Positions 1 through 9,496 of a DNA stretch of 64,000 bases are shown one piece after another. The DNA is from Angomonas deanei. Taxonomy: Eukaryota; Euglenozoa; Kinetoplastea; Trypanosomatida; Trypanosomatidae. Made by a program: the position numbers and the translations under genes. The stretch spans positions 62,001 to 126,000 of the forward strand of contig LR877159.1 in assembly GCA_903995115.1 (NCBI GenBank). The letters are read 5' to 3'. Position 1 is the first letter of the stretch. Every line of letters starts with the position of its first letter. Below the pieces are notes generated by a model, which saw nothing but the letters and a program-made list of their open reading frames with translations, searched no databases and was not told the DNA's origin.

Positions 1-2
1 CT

Positions 3-3000
3 AAAAATTTCCAGCAACAATACGACAATGCGAAAACAAAGTTATCCCAAGAGCAAAATGTATTCCAAAGGAAAATTGACGAACTCACGACGGAGCGAGA
101 CAGCCTTCGTGACAAGCTGCGTTGCAGGGAGGGCGAACTGAAAGAAAATGCGGTACATCACGACAAAATCATCCATGAAATGCAGCACAAGTTTGATGGC
201 AGCATGGAAGAGTTGCGTCGCAGCAAGAGTAGTGAAATACAGGAATTTCAGGTTCGACTTGACCGACTCAAGTCGGAACTAGCGGACCACAACGGTGGCA
301 ATAAGGGCCTCTTGAAGGAGTTGGAGGTCTCGACAGAGGTACTGCGGCAGCTACGCGAGGAAATTGGCAAGCTGCAAAATGCGTTAACTTTAAAAGAAGA
401 TCAGATGGGCAACCTGAAAAGGGAGTTGGATGACCTCCGCAGCAAGAATGCCGCCCATGAACAGCGACACATCGCGCGAGATGAAGCATTGGAGAATAGC
501 CGTATGAATATGAGCGAAATTAGAAGAGAGATGGAGTCCCTGCGGGAGGAAGTATCAAAGGCCAACCACAGGCGTGAGGAAGCAGAGAAGAAAAACTCTC
601 TTCAAATGGAAGAAATGGCGAAACTACTCAAAACTGTCGGTGAACTCGAAAGTGCCGAAAAATCTCAAAAAAATGTAATCAATGAACTCAAAACCGCACT
701 GGAGTTGGCAGCCAAAAAAGCGGCGGAGGACAGCAACGAAAGGGTAAAACTGCTTCACACAATTGACTCCCGTGAAGAAGAGGTCCGCAAACAGACTAGT
801 GTGGCGCTAGAAGTGGAAAGAGACGTGAAGCAGGCCCGTCATGAGTTGCAGCAGGCAAAAGATGACATTGAGCGTCTCAAGCGCTCCGTGGCAGAGCGGG
901 AAGGTGAACGCAGTCGTCTGGCGAAACACGCGGAAGAGGTAGAAAACTTGGCAAAAAAGACCATGGAGGAGCTTCAAGGTTCCATTAGGAACCGTGATAC
1001 GCTTATTGAAAGCCTACAACGCGACCAGGCGGCCGTTGTCCCTGAACTAGAAGAATCTAGAAGCAGGGCTCTCATTTTACAGGAGAAACTTCAGCATCAG
1101 CTTGAACTCTACCGGATGAAGGAGGCTACCATGCAGTCGAAAATACGCGACCTCGAGGCGGAGGTAGACGTCAAGAAGCGAATGGCAGAGCAGGCCGGCA
1201 GTGAAAGGGATACCGCGAAGGATGCGACGCTAGAAGCTAGACAACACATCTCTGAGCTGAGCAGTCAGCTGCGCAGTGTCAATAAAAAACTGGAGGCGAA
1301 GAAGGATGAATTGGAACGAACACTGGCTGAACTGGAGCGCGAACGGCAGCAAAGGGTTGACGACACCAGGACTGTGTCCGAGGAGCTAGCGGCGGCGGAC
1401 TCGATGCGGGAAAAGTACAAGAAGGAAAAGTCTAAAATCGAGACACTTGTCAAGCAGCTGGAAGAAAAGATTCACTTGTCCGAGAGGTCAGAAAAACTCA
1501 GTCGTCAAAGGGAAGAGACGCTTCTCGCGGAAGTGCAAGAGCACGCCAAAATTGTATCTGATGTGGAGGAAAACCACAGGCGAAGAATGGAGGATCTGAA
1601 AGAGACGTACCAAAAGCTGCTGCAGGAGCAGGAAAGCGCTTTGAAACAGGCGAGCGATAAGATGATGAATTCAGAGGCTTTGCTGCTAGAAATGAAAAAA
1701 AAAGAGTTACGCTCAGAGGAAATCCGTAAACAGTACGAACACGAGATGCTGCAGTCTAGGGAGGCGCTGCGCCTGTTGCACGTTCGATACACCAACTCCT
1801 ATGCGGAAGAGGCGCTCCGGATTAAGCAAGATGTGAGTGGCATGATTCTTCTCGCTAACAAAGTGTTGTCTAGCGGTTACGGTCGAAAAATGGCAGAAGG
1901 GTTTCACCAAATTGAGCACACCCGGCAGGACGCAAGAGACGACTCCCGCCAGGTGGAGCAGCTGATGACGAATAAAATGAATGCGCTAAAGCGGGAACAC
2001 CAAAAATCTCTTGAGGCTTTGGGCGAAACGTACAGAAAAGCCTCTTCGGATGAACTGTCTCACCACGCTAGCGAAGTTAAGCGTCTGAGAGAAATCTACA
2101 ACGAAGCCAAAAACGCGGCAGCCCTCGAAAAGAATTCTCTCACAAAATCGCTGCAGGAGGCAAACGACACCATCCGTAAGCTACAAAGAGACCTTGATGT
2201 CGCGCAAGCGGAACTGAATCACCGACAGCGTCACAACGAAGTGGCGGCGATTGAGCAGACGAATTTGTCGGTTAGAGAAAACGCCATTCGGGAAGAGTCC
2301 GCAAAGGAAATCCGTTCCTTACGGCAAAAGTTGGCGGACGCACAACAGCATCTGAATGATGCCCTCGTGGAACAAAGACACACCGAGGATGAGGTGCGGG
2401 AACTCAAGTCGGAGGTGCAAGTTCTACAGCAACTGCTAGGGGAAAAGGATGACAGTGTGCTTCAGGTGAGAGGGCAATTGAAGGGAGAGTCGAATCAGTT
2501 GGCGACCGCCCTAGCCGCGAAGGATAGTTTGAGAGCCCAGGTGGAGGAACTGCAGCGGGAACTTGACAATATGAGAAATCTTCGTGAAGTCAATGAGGCA
2601 CGCCACAAAAGACTGTTGGAGGATGTTCAAAGTAACGCAAAGGCGCTAGAGAAACTGGTCACCACCACACAGAATGAGTTGGAGAAGGCACTAGAAGAGA
2701 AACGGGCGTTGGAAAGGAAATTGCGCGAAACCGAACGAAAGTTAAATGTTTTGCTTGACGAGAAGAAAGATCTCGAGGAGAATGAAGGGGGTTTCGCCAC
2801 CCAACTGCAGTCCAGCAAGGCGGAGGTTTCTGCTCTGCGGGAGAGGTGCGCCAATCTCGAGTCCCTAAAAAACATTGCAGAGGCTAATTTTCAGGAGTCC
2901 CAAAGGCGAGAAAGCGAGCTGCTAGCCAAAATTGATGAACTTCGTAGTGCCCAGCAGCTAATGCAACTATGCTTCGATAAGCAACAGGAGCAGCTTGAGA

Positions 3001-3050
3001 TTGGCCGAAGGATGCGGGAATACAACCCCAATAGAATCTCGTCCAAATAG
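3..3050 (+). CDS. Long coiled-coil protein, 5'-partial
   Basis: The frame is open from the left edge of the window, so the true start lies upstream; the first Met in the window is at 180. More than 1000 residues are visible, and nearly all are charged heptad-type sequence rich in Glu, Lys, Arg, Gln and Leu. No globular domain, membrane segment or enzymatic motif can be seen. A slightly less regular stretch falls around nt 1780-1960. The last few residues are basic and Pro-containing, and the frame ends with TAG at 3048. Length and composition suit a structural cytoskeletal protein of the basal body, rootlet, flagellum or flagellar attachment zone, but that is inference from composition only. 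I do not recognise an ortholog. The coding call is secure and the function is unknown. Confidence 0.85.
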   Translation, partial: KNFQQQYDNAKTKLSQEQNVFQRKIDELTTERDSLRDKLRCREGELKENAVHHDKIIHEMQHKFDGSMEELRRSKSSEIQEFQVRLDRLKSELADHNGGNKGLLKELEVSTEVLRQLREEIGKLQNALTLKEDQMGNLKRELDDLRSKNAAHEQRHIARDEALENSRMNMSEIRREMESLREEVSKANHRREEAEKKNSLQMEEMAKLLKTVGELESAEKSQKNVINELKTALELAAKKAAEDSNERVKLLHTIDSREEEVRKQTSVALEVERDVKQARHELQQAKDDIERLKRSVAEREGERSRLAKHAEEVENLAKKTMEELQGSIRNRDTLIESLQRDQAAVVPELEESRSRALILQEKLQHQLELYRMKEATMQSKIRDLEAEVDVKKRMAEQAGSERDTAKDATLEARQHISELSSQLRSVNKKLEAKKDELERTLAELERERQQRVDDTRTVSEELAAADSMREKYKKEKSKIETLVKQLEEKIHLSERSEKLSRQREETLLAEVQEHAKIVSDVEENHRRRMEDLKETYQKLLQEQESALKQASDKMMNSEALLLEMKKKELRSEEIRKQYEHEMLQSREALRLLHVRYTNSYAEEALRIKQDVSGMILLANKVLSSGYGRKMAEGFHQIEHTRQDARDDSRQVEQLMTNKMNALKREHQKSLEALGETYRKASSDELSHHASEVKRLREIYNEAKNAAALEKNSLTKSLQEANDTIRKLQRDLDVAQAELNHRQRHNEVAAIEQTNLSVRENAIREESAKEIRSLRQKLADAQQHLNDALVEQRHTEDEVRELKSEVQVLQQLLGEKDDSVLQVRGQLKGESNQLATALAAKDSLRAQVEELQRELDNMRNLREVNEARHKRLLEDVQSNAKALEKLVTTTQNELEKALEEKRALERKLRETERKLNVLLDEKKDLEENEGGFATQLQSSKAEVSALRERCANLESLKNIAEANFQESQRRESELLAKIDELRSAQQLMQLCFDKQQEQLEIGRRMREYNPNRISSK

Positions 3051-3125
3051 AGTTTTAGAGTACTTGTATTTCTCTTCATAGAAGAATATCATTATATAAA
3101 TGTGATGTGAATAAAACGGGTAGTT

Positions 3126-3207
3126 TTCTTTCTTCCTGATATACCACCTCATCTTGTTTTTCCTCCTATCCAATACTTCTCTTTCCTGTTTCACATTCTT
3201 AAAACAG
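3126..3207 (+). promoter_or_regulatory. Polypyrimidine tract and trans-splice acceptor for VPS50
   Basis: A long C/T-rich stretch is followed by AG at 3206-3207. The first ATG after it is the VPS50 start at 3269. This is the usual kinetoplastid signal for spliced-leader addition. The 5' UTR would be about 61 nt and contains a short CA repeat. Confidence 0.6.
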
Positions 3208-3221
3208 TGTTGAACTCATCA

Positions 3222-3238
3222 CACACACACACACATAC
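3222..3238. repeat. (CA)n microsatellite in 5' UTR
   Basis: About seven CA units lie between the predicted splice acceptor and the VPS50 start codon. This is simple-sequence repeat only, with no other signal seen. Confidence 0.8.
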
Positions 3239-3268
3239 AAACATCTATATCGCAACTGTGTTGGCAAA

Positions 3269-6259
3269 ATGGACGAAGTTTCTGACAGTCTGGCAGCGGC
3301 GTGGAAGCAAGCCATGCGAGGTGTCAAGAGTGGGTACAAAATGACCAAGACGGCGTTGAAAAACCTTCCGTCCGACAAGATAAAAATGGGAGGGACGGGT
3401 GGGATGTCAAGCACCGACATACGGCGTCTTTTCCAGCTCAAGTATGGGGTGGAGGTGCGGAACGAGGAGGGCGAGAAAATGGCCGCCGCTGAAATCAGCG
3501 ACGTGGAGAGCAGCGATGAAGAGCCGTTGACGGATGAGCAGGTGCACGAAAAAGTGGACAAAAAATTCTTCGATAAACAGTATAAGGCGGTACACTTTGA
3601 ACTCACGCACATGGAAGCGTCCTACACGGACGACGAGGAGGAACTCAAAAAAGAGAGGGCGGCGGCGGAGGTACGCATCTTGGAGTTGCGCCAGAAGTGT
3701 GACATTGTGAGCATCACCCTGAAGAAGCGTGTTCTAACCAACCATAATGCGTTCGTGAGCGGCGTTGAGAAAATTAAGCAGGTAAACGACAGTTTGTATC
3801 AGACCTCCAACGACTGTAAAAAGGCACGAAAGGCGGTTCGAAAGTCCACCGCGAACGTGTCTACCCAAATTGCACTGATTGCTCAGAACCGAACACGGTC
3901 GAATGTGAATGAGACACTCCTGTTGATTGAGGCAATGAACCGAATGGTGTGGAAGAGAAACCAGCTTCATGCCCTTATTCACAGCGGAAAGGTAATTGAG
4001 GCGTCTAACTTGCTGAAAACACAGGGTAATGTTGAAATGGAAGACCGCCTGTCTCGTGTGTACTGCATGAAGGCAGTGATTGCCGAGTGGAAGCTCTACC
4101 GTGACAGCCCGAATGAGCTTTCGAGGCGGTTGAATGAGGTTCTCAAGGAGTGCTTGACGGTAAAGTTTATCGAGTCCACTTATCGAAATGCGTTCGACTC
4201 CGCCCAGCAACTAGGAAGTACCTCCACACTGGGAGGGTTCATAGCGCAAGAGCTGTGGCAGAGCGCCGTTCAGATACTAATGAAGTCATTAGGAGAAATG
4301 TCATTTGTGAAGAATGAAAGTGCGTCCATTGCCGATATCGCGGAGGGGGTCCATCCAGATCACATCATGGTGTGTATGTGTCAGACGGCGGCAAAGTTGA
4401 TGGACTTCTTTTTCCTCTACAGCACCGTCGTGCGCATTCATCAAGAGGAGATGGGCGGTGACTCCCAGGGCGCCTCCCTGCACAAGCAAACCTATGAAAG
4501 TGTCAGTGCCGTGGGACACAAGATAGGACGAGATTTGGTGGAGAAAATTGTACTTGCCTTGTCCAATGCGCGTATTATCGGTGTAGACGTCGATCGGGTT
4601 CTGCATATTTTTGTAATTATCAGCATGTTGGTGGAGGCAACGACCTCGCTGGGATTAAACAAACAGGAGTTGGCCTCTGCTCGAACGCAGGTGAAGGCGG
4701 TTTTGCTTCAGTATATGCAAATTGCGTTCCAATCACCCAAAGCAAAAGAGATTCTCTACTTTATGGGGGAGGAGAATTGGCGGGTTGCCGACGTGTCGGC
4801 CATGTCGTTGAATGTGGTCCAGCCGTTGAGTCCTGATTTCTATAAAAAGTCTATAAAAACGGTGAAGAATTATCTGTCCGGCGCCGCCTCGGAAACCTTC
4901 GTCGAGAACCCCTTTTATGCGCCGCACATGCTCGAGCCGCAGGACACCTCCGCGATGGTCAAAACGGGGCTCTTCTCCGCCTACTGGGCCTCCGTGAAGG
5001 ATTCCATGACCGACATTGGCACACAGGAGGGCAACGCGCTCCCGGGAATGGGTGCGTCGGAGGCCCAGCGCAGGAGAAGCAGTATTGATGCGTCCCTGAC
5101 CCTCGCCGAGCGCGCTCCTTTACCGCCTACCACCGTGACTTCCAGTGCACTCTCCGTGACAAACGCATTTTTAGAGTATGAGGCGCGCATTGCGGTCCGC
5201 TTCCCCCCGTTGGCAGCTGATATATTGGAGTGGTGCGAAGAACTAGTTTCACTTTACATTTTCACCGTTGCCGATAATTTCGTATCCGTCTCAAAGAGCG
5301 TTCCGATTGAAAACCAGGGTGACTTCTCTTTACGTGCCCAAGCGACGTTAAAGAACATGCGCAACCTTTCCCTAAAGGTGTTGAACGCCTCTAACGGGTA
5401 CTACACCCCTTCCAGAAAGTTAGACCTCTACGGTGGCTCATCGGCAAACTCGACGGTTAAGTTCCCCCCTAAAATATGGATGACCATTAAGGACGACTTC
5501 TCCAACGAAGGGAAGCAGTACGCCCTGGGCAACCGTGCCGTGGCGTGCGACTCTTGCATCACGCTCGTGTACATTTACGAAGCCATGGTGCAGACGATTG
5601 CCCCTCTTCTTCCGTCTTCCGTCTGCAACCACTACTTGGACAGATGCAAGGAGATCTACAGCACGGCGGTGGAAATGCTGAATGTTTGTATTCATCGTCT
5701 CTGTCTGGCGCTGAACCCGATGAAGAGTGTGATCCACGACATTGGCAAGATGAAGAGCAAGAAAGATGAGGTGACGGTGAGTGCGTATGTTTCCCAAATC
5801 GTACCGCTCATGGACTCGTTAAATGCCCGCCGGCCAACCATGCCCACGCCGGTGCTAGAAACCCTCTTCTTGCAGCGGTTCGTTTTTTCTGTTCAGTTTG
5901 TTCTCGTTCAGGAGTACTCCAAACTGGCAAAGAAAAAGTTGAGTGACGTGGCGATTATGCAACTTCAGGTGGATGCGCAGACCTTTCAACAACAGGCGTC
6001 GGCGGCATTCGGTAGACAAAACATTGTCAAGCCAGATCACGTTCTAGGCCTCATCAAGACCGGTTTCTACATGGAAGATAAACAGCAAATCGTATCTTGG
6101 CTGCGCGCGCATCACACCAACTATAACCTTCTTGATTTAGTCAGTTGGTTTAGCGGTAGTGATAAGGTATTTAAATTACAGCTAGAGGATATTCTAGTGA
6201 AAGAATTAAAGCATACAGATGCAATCCCTATCGAAAATTTTGTTCAGAGTTATTTTTAG
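3269..6259 (+). CDS. VPS50: VPS50/syndetin-like subunit of the EARP tethering complex
   Basis: This 996-residue protein matches the VPS50 (syndetin, CCDC132) family. VPS50 replaces VPS54 in the GARP-type tether to make EARP, which acts in endosomal recycling. The N-terminal third has the VPS54/VPS50 helical region: residues about 150-200 read HNAFVSGVEKIKQVNDSLYQ and are followed by the typical KARKAVRKS stretch. The C-terminus carries the family's terminal helical module, with IKTGFYMEDKQQIVSWLRAH followed by a DLVSW segment, which lines up with the human IKAYYL..D..QWI pattern. The middle is helical, with a low-complexity acidic patch near residues 70-90. The first ATG after the splice acceptor is used. 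A 13-A run follows the stop directly. VPS54 is the main alternative, but the C-terminal module favours VPS50. Confidence 0.82.
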   Translation: MDEVSDSLAAAWKQAMRGVKSGYKMTKTALKNLPSDKIKMGGTGGMSSTDIRRLFQLKYGVEVRNEEGEKMAAAEISDVESSDEEPLTDEQVHEKVDKKFFDKQYKAVHFELTHMEASYTDDEEELKKERAAAEVRILELRQKCDIVSITLKKRVLTNHNAFVSGVEKIKQVNDSLYQTSNDCKKARKAVRKSTANVSTQIALIAQNRTRSNVNETLLLIEAMNRMVWKRNQLHALIHSGKVIEASNLLKTQGNVEMEDRLSRVYCMKAVIAEWKLYRDSPNELSRRLNEVLKECLTVKFIESTYRNAFDSAQQLGSTSTLGGFIAQELWQSAVQILMKSLGEMSFVKNESASIADIAEGVHPDHIMVCMCQTAAKLMDFFFLYSTVVRIHQEEMGGDSQGASLHKQTYESVSAVGHKIGRDLVEKIVLALSNARIIGVDVDRVLHIFVIISMLVEATTSLGLNKQELASARTQVKAVLLQYMQIAFQSPKAKEILYFMGEENWRVADVSAMSLNVVQPLSPDFYKKSIKTVKNYLSGAASETFVENPFYAPHMLEPQDTSAMVKTGLFSAYWASVKDSMTDIGTQEGNALPGMGASEAQRRRSSIDASLTLAERAPLPPTTVTSSALSVTNAFLEYEARIAVRFPPLAADILEWCEELVSLYIFTVADNFVSVSKSVPIENQGDFSLRAQATLKNMRNLSLKVLNASNGYYTPSRKLDLYGGSSANSTVKFPPKIWMTIKDDFSNEGKQYALGNRAVACDSCITLVYIYEAMVQTIAPLLPSSVCNHYLDRCKEIYSTAVEMLNVCIHRLCLALNPMKSVIHDIGKMKSKKDEVTVSAYVSQIVPLMDSLNARRPTMPTPVLETLFLQRFVFSVQFVLVQEYSKLAKKKLSDVAIMQLQVDAQTFQQQASAAFGRQNIVKPDHVLGLIKTGFYMEDKQQIVSWLRAHHTNYNLLDLVSWFSGSDKVFKLQLEDILVKELKHTDAIPIENFVQSYF

Positions 6260-6378
6260 AAAAAAAAAAAAATCTATTGTGTGAATTGGTTTTAGTTGTG
6301 GTTGTTCTATTCCCCAGTATTCGGAAGAGGAATACCTGGCGGGTATTTTTTTTTTTTTTTTTTTGGGATGTCCTGCAG

Positions 6379-6434
6379 TGCTCTACCCGTCTCTTTCCTC
6401 CCCACACCTCGCACTGTTTTCATCTTTTGTTTAG
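6379..6434 (+). promoter_or_regulatory. Trans-splice acceptor for the GDPD gene
   Basis: A C/T-rich tract ends in TTTAG (AG at 6433-6434), and the next ATG is the gene start at 6450. An earlier 22-T run at about 6343-6364 is separated from the acceptor by a G-containing stretch. Confidence 0.55.
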
Positions 6435-6449
6435 GTAATAGTCGTAGCG

Positions 6450-7454
6450 ATGAAGTCCGCTTTGGTGTTCGGCTCCGCTGGACTGGCAATGGGATGGGCG
6501 TATATACGAAACATTCAGCTGCCCATGGGCCCCACAAGGATTCACTGGGGTGGCACCGTGTTCGGTCATCGAGGCTGTCGCGGTGTGGATAACATTCCGG
6601 AAAACACATTAGAGGCATTCCAATACGCAGTGTCGTGCGGCTGCGGTGGGGTGGAGTGTGACGTGCGCCTTTCGAAGGACAATGAATTAGTCATTTTTCA
6701 CGACACATTCGCCGGCTCTGCGCTTCAAGACGTGCCCGAGACGAAGCGGATAGATGAGTTTTCCCTCTTTGAACTGAAAGAACTCCGGTTCACGACGGAC
6801 CCCACTAGCGAAATAAGAATACCCACTTTGGAGGAGACGGTGATGTTCTGTAAGGAGAACAACTTGAGACTCTTGATTGAGGTAAAGGAACTGAAAAAGG
6901 CGTATCTCTGCACCGAAAAAGTCCTCGACCTCTATCGCAAGTATCCTGATTACATGTACGAACACACCACTCTCATCTCTTTCCACCCGGGAGTGCTGTA
7001 CCACGCAAGACAGAAGGATAGAAAAGTGGCGACGGGTGCCATTTATGCCCGGAAGACGTTTTCGGAGTGGGTGAAGCAGTCTCCGCCCCAGGTGGGCGGG
7101 ATCATGCGCTTGTTCCCCCGGCTGGGCGACTTCCTTCTGGTCGTCCTGCAAGAAAAGATCTCACCGTGGGTGTCGGGCTGCTCGCTGATCTGCCCCAAGT
7201 ACGACATCTTTGACGAGGCGTATCTCCACCGGTGGAACACACGGAAGATTGGGGTTTATCTTTGGGGATTTCAGGATAAGGAGTCGTGCACGCTGGAAAT
7301 GCGGCAACCGGGCGTGTGCGTGGCGGCGGATAATCACTACGCAGACTTCCAGCCCCCTAAACCGGAACCCGACTTTGACATTTTTGGTGACCGGGAACGG
7401 GAGCGTCAGAGAGAAATGGAAGAGCAGTACAAGCGGCTGCGGTTACAAAAGTAA
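6450..7454 (+). CDS. Glycerophosphodiester phosphodiesterase, membrane-anchored type
   Basis: This 334-residue GDPD-family enzyme would hydrolyse glycerophosphodiesters, or lysophospholipids as in GDE4/GDE7-type proteins, to glycerol-3-phosphate or lysophosphatidic acid and an alcohol. The TIM-barrel motifs are all present: HRG at 40-42, ENT at 51-53, metal ligands Glu69 and Asp71, and His84-Asp85. A further conserved Glu-Lys pair lies in the IEVKEL strand around residue 147. Residues 3-19 are hydrophobic and may be a signal anchor, as in the GDPD1/GDPD3 group. The C-terminus is a charged RERERQREMEEQYKR helix. All visible catalytic residues are intact, so an active enzyme is expected. Substrate choice cannot be read from the sequence. 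Confidence 0.9.
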   Translation: MKSALVFGSAGLAMGWAYIRNIQLPMGPTRIHWGGTVFGHRGCRGVDNIPENTLEAFQYAVSCGCGGVECDVRLSKDNELVIFHDTFAGSALQDVPETKRIDEFSLFELKELRFTTDPTSEIRIPTLEETVMFCKENNLRLLIEVKELKKAYLCTEKVLDLYRKYPDYMYEHTTLISFHPGVLYHARQKDRKVATGAIYARKTFSEWVKQSPPQVGGIMRLFPRLGDFLLVVLQEKISPWVSGCSLICPKYDIFDEAYLHRWNTRKIGVYLWGFQDKESCTLEMRQPGVCVAADNHYADFQPPKPEPDFDIFGDRERERQREMEEQYKRLRLQK

Positions 7455-7591
7455 GTATAGCGTCTAGACAGACGCGCATCACAATTTACCGATAGGAAGG
7501 AAATAGCCACTAAAAAATGTTTGTGCTGTTGTGGTGTGGTGTGTTGGTGTGTGGTTCTGAGTGAATCGGTAGGAAAAACATATCTCACTGC

Positions 7592-7632
7592 GTTTCTCTC
7601 CCCCCCCCCTTCTCTCCCTCTTGCTTGCGTAG
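7592..7632 (+). promoter_or_regulatory. Trans-splice acceptor for the MGAQC protein
   Basis: A strong C/T tract ends at AG 7631-7632. The first ATG downstream is 7705, which supports that start over any in-frame non-ATG codon further upstream. A second T run (7682-7695) lies within the resulting 5' UTR. Confidence 0.6.
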
Positions 7633-7704
7633 TAAAAATTGGTAGTTTACGAATATTCTTGTTGCTTTGCGTTTATATATCTTTTTTTTTTTTTTCCGTT
7701 CGAT

Positions 7705-8109
7705 ATGGGTGCACAGTGCTTTTCATCGGAAGAACCAAAAAGGCCTCAGCCCGTTAAAAGTTTGCCCTCCCCGGTTGTATCCTCCTTTGGTAGACACGGC
7801 GACGACTCCTCGTTGACGAGTGATGAAGGTAGTTGCGAGCCGGGGTGTGATGGGAAATATAGCTTTGCCGGTTATGTACCGACTGCAAAGATAGCGGCGT
7901 GGCAGGACGGGCTCTGTCCCCCCGAGGAGCTAGACCCAGTGCCGGAGCCTGAGATATACTCCGACGGAGAGAGGGACGCTTTAGACTGGATTAACGCGGA
8001 GAGTTACGCCCAGAAGGAAGTGCGCTGGGATGCCCCTCGGTATGTGTCGGCACTTCTCTTACCTTCGCCCAAAGAGGAAGAGCGTGGCCGGAAGAAGAAG
8101 AGACGGTAA
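7705..8109 (+). CDS. Small hypothetical protein with N-myristoylation/palmitoylation signal
   Basis: This is a 134-residue protein. It starts MGAQCFSS, with Gly2, Ser at position 7 and Cys5, a good match to the N-myristoylation consensus with an adjacent cysteine for palmitoylation. That combination sends kinetoplastid proteins to the plasma or flagellar membrane. The middle is Ser/Pro/acidic and probably disordered. A more ordered stretch (YSFAGYVPTAKIAAWQDG, then ERDALDWI and RWDAPRYVSALLLP) lies at about residues 53-120, and the tail is very basic (RGRKKKRR). I recognise no domain. ATG 7705 is the first after the splice acceptor. The next gene also begins with a myristoylation signal. Confidence 0.72.
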   Translation: MGAQCFSSEEPKRPQPVKSLPSPVVSSFGRHGDDSSLTSDEGSCEPGCDGKYSFAGYVPTAKIAAWQDGLCPPEELDPVPEPEIYSDGERDALDWINAESYAQKEVRWDAPRYVSALLLPSPKEEERGRKKKRR

Positions 8110-8299
8110 ACCGGTGGCCTTCCGTTGTTGTTGTTGTTATTTTGCTCGTGGTAAATGCTTTGCGGCAGTGGTGTGTATCTATATGTATTACCGACACTAT
8201 TCTTATCGTTACTGTATATTACCAACGGTGGAAAATACGGATCGCTGTATGTTTAACGTTTTAAAAAGCGCTCCATTCCCACGGTAACGTTTTGCTGTC

Positions 8300-8353
8300 G
8301 TTTCATCCTCTTTTTCGCTTCATTTCGTCTCTCTCTCTCTCTTTCTTTTTTAG
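8300..8353 (+). promoter_or_regulatory. Trans-splice acceptor with TC repeat
   Basis: A pyrimidine tract including a perfect (CT)n run is followed by TTTTTTAG (AG 8352-8353). It lies 36 nt upstream of the start of the MGGGAS protein, and no ATG intervenes. Confidence 0.65.
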
Positions 8354-8389
8354 GTTGAATATAATTTATTTCGTGTATCTGTTATAAAA

Positions 8390-8854
8390 ATGGGAGGTGG
8401 TGCCAGCACGCCTACATCACGACAGAGCAAGTCGAGGAGCGGCCTCTATCCAGGTGGCGACGGCGGTGACGCAAGACGTACCTCAAAAACCTCCATAGGC
8501 AGCCGAGAGGTACCGTCTGTGCCGGCAGCAAAGAACTTTTACGGGAGCGCACTCCCGGCGGCCAACGGGGTGAGAGACATTCGATCCACTATTCCTAACA
8601 TTAGTGCGGATACCCCTTCCGTGCCCCCTGCCATCACAAAAGAAATGCTTCACGAGCGTTTCAAGCCCAAGATAGACAATAAAGGCAAGGAGGCGATCGT
8701 GATTCAGTGGGTGGCACACTCCCCTGAGTCACCCCAGAAGTATTGCGATCCGCTCGAGGTTCACGAGGAGTCCGTCAGCAAGGTGATAGAAATACAGAAT
8801 GAGAAGTTCAGACGAAGACTGCAGCGGAAAAGAGACGCAAAAAATTACCGGTAA
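8390..8854 (+). CDS. Small hypothetical protein with N-myristoylation signal
   Basis: This is a 154-residue protein beginning MGGGASTPTSR. Gly2 with Ser6 fits the N-myristoylation consensus, and there is no nearby Cys, unlike the preceding gene. The first 75 residues are Ser/Gly/Pro-rich and look disordered. From about residue 80 (PAITKEMLHERFKPKIDNKG, then KEAIVIQWVAHSPES) it appears ordered. It ends in an Arg-rich helix (NEKFRRRLQRKRDAKNYR). There is no recognised family. The basic helix plus a lipid anchor suggests peripheral attachment to acidic membrane, which is inference. Confidence 0.72.
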   Translation: MGGGASTPTSRQSKSRSGLYPGGDGGDARRTSKTSIGSREVPSVPAAKNFYGSALPAANGVRDIRSTIPNISADTPSVPPAITKEMLHERFKPKIDNKGKEAIVIQWVAHSPESPQKYCDPLEVHEESVSKVIEIQNEKFRRRLQRKRDAKNYR

Positions 8855-9496
8855 TACAGAAGATAAACAAAGACACTCCCGCAAGAGAAATTATCAAAAT
8901 GGGGTGGCTTCACTCTTTTCCAGTATAGCTGACGGCAGGTGGAGGACATGTAACATAGTAAAAGGAAGTGTGAATGCCATTACAAAAAGAAAAAAAGGAA
9001 AAAAAAAAAAAACGGCGGTTAACAGTTAGCAAATCAATATTGCAGCTGATCCTACACCATTTGTTACCTTTAGTCCCTTTACGTCATTCATTAAGTCCAC
9101 TTGTTAAGTTATTGTTGTTTTTGTTCTTTTATGTGCACTTTTTTTTTTTTGTTGTTGTTGTTGTTGTGATTGTTATGTTTTATTCTTTAAAAATCCAAGT
9201 TTGCTGGCCTTTTCTTGGTTGTTACGTCATTTTGACCATCGCTGTAGTTTATAATATATATTCATTTTTTTTTTTGGCGTTTTTTTCTACATGTAAGTAA
9301 TAATCTCCGTAATAATAATACGCGTTAAAACAAACAAACAAACAAAAAAAAAAACTGCTTTGTTATGGTAAAGAATTTCTTGTATTTGTATGTTTATTTT
9401 TACCAGTCTTTTATCCAATTGAATAACCGCTGCATCTTTTCTCTTTTAATTTTTAGCAAACACGCAAGAGCTAAAAAAAAAAAAAAGTCAGTAATA
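8855..9496 (+). other. Intergenic region, 642 bp
   Basis: The gap is AT-rich with A runs near 8999-9012, T runs near 9139-9150 and 9266-9275, a GTT repeat, and an A run near 9347-9356. The acceptor for the E2 gene is probably the TTTTTAG at about 9451-9456. I see no convincing small ORF, tRNA boxes or snoRNA boxes. Confidence 0.6.
9151..9166. repeat. (GTT)n simple repeat
   Basis: Five GTT units follow directly after a T run in the gap between the MGGGAS gene and the E2 gene. Confidence 0.8.

Noticed and set aside
9365-9496. N-terminal hydrophobic extension of the UBE2C-like protein
   Set aside because: The likely splice acceptor at about 9456 lies inside it, and the normal UBE2C N-terminus begins at 9497.
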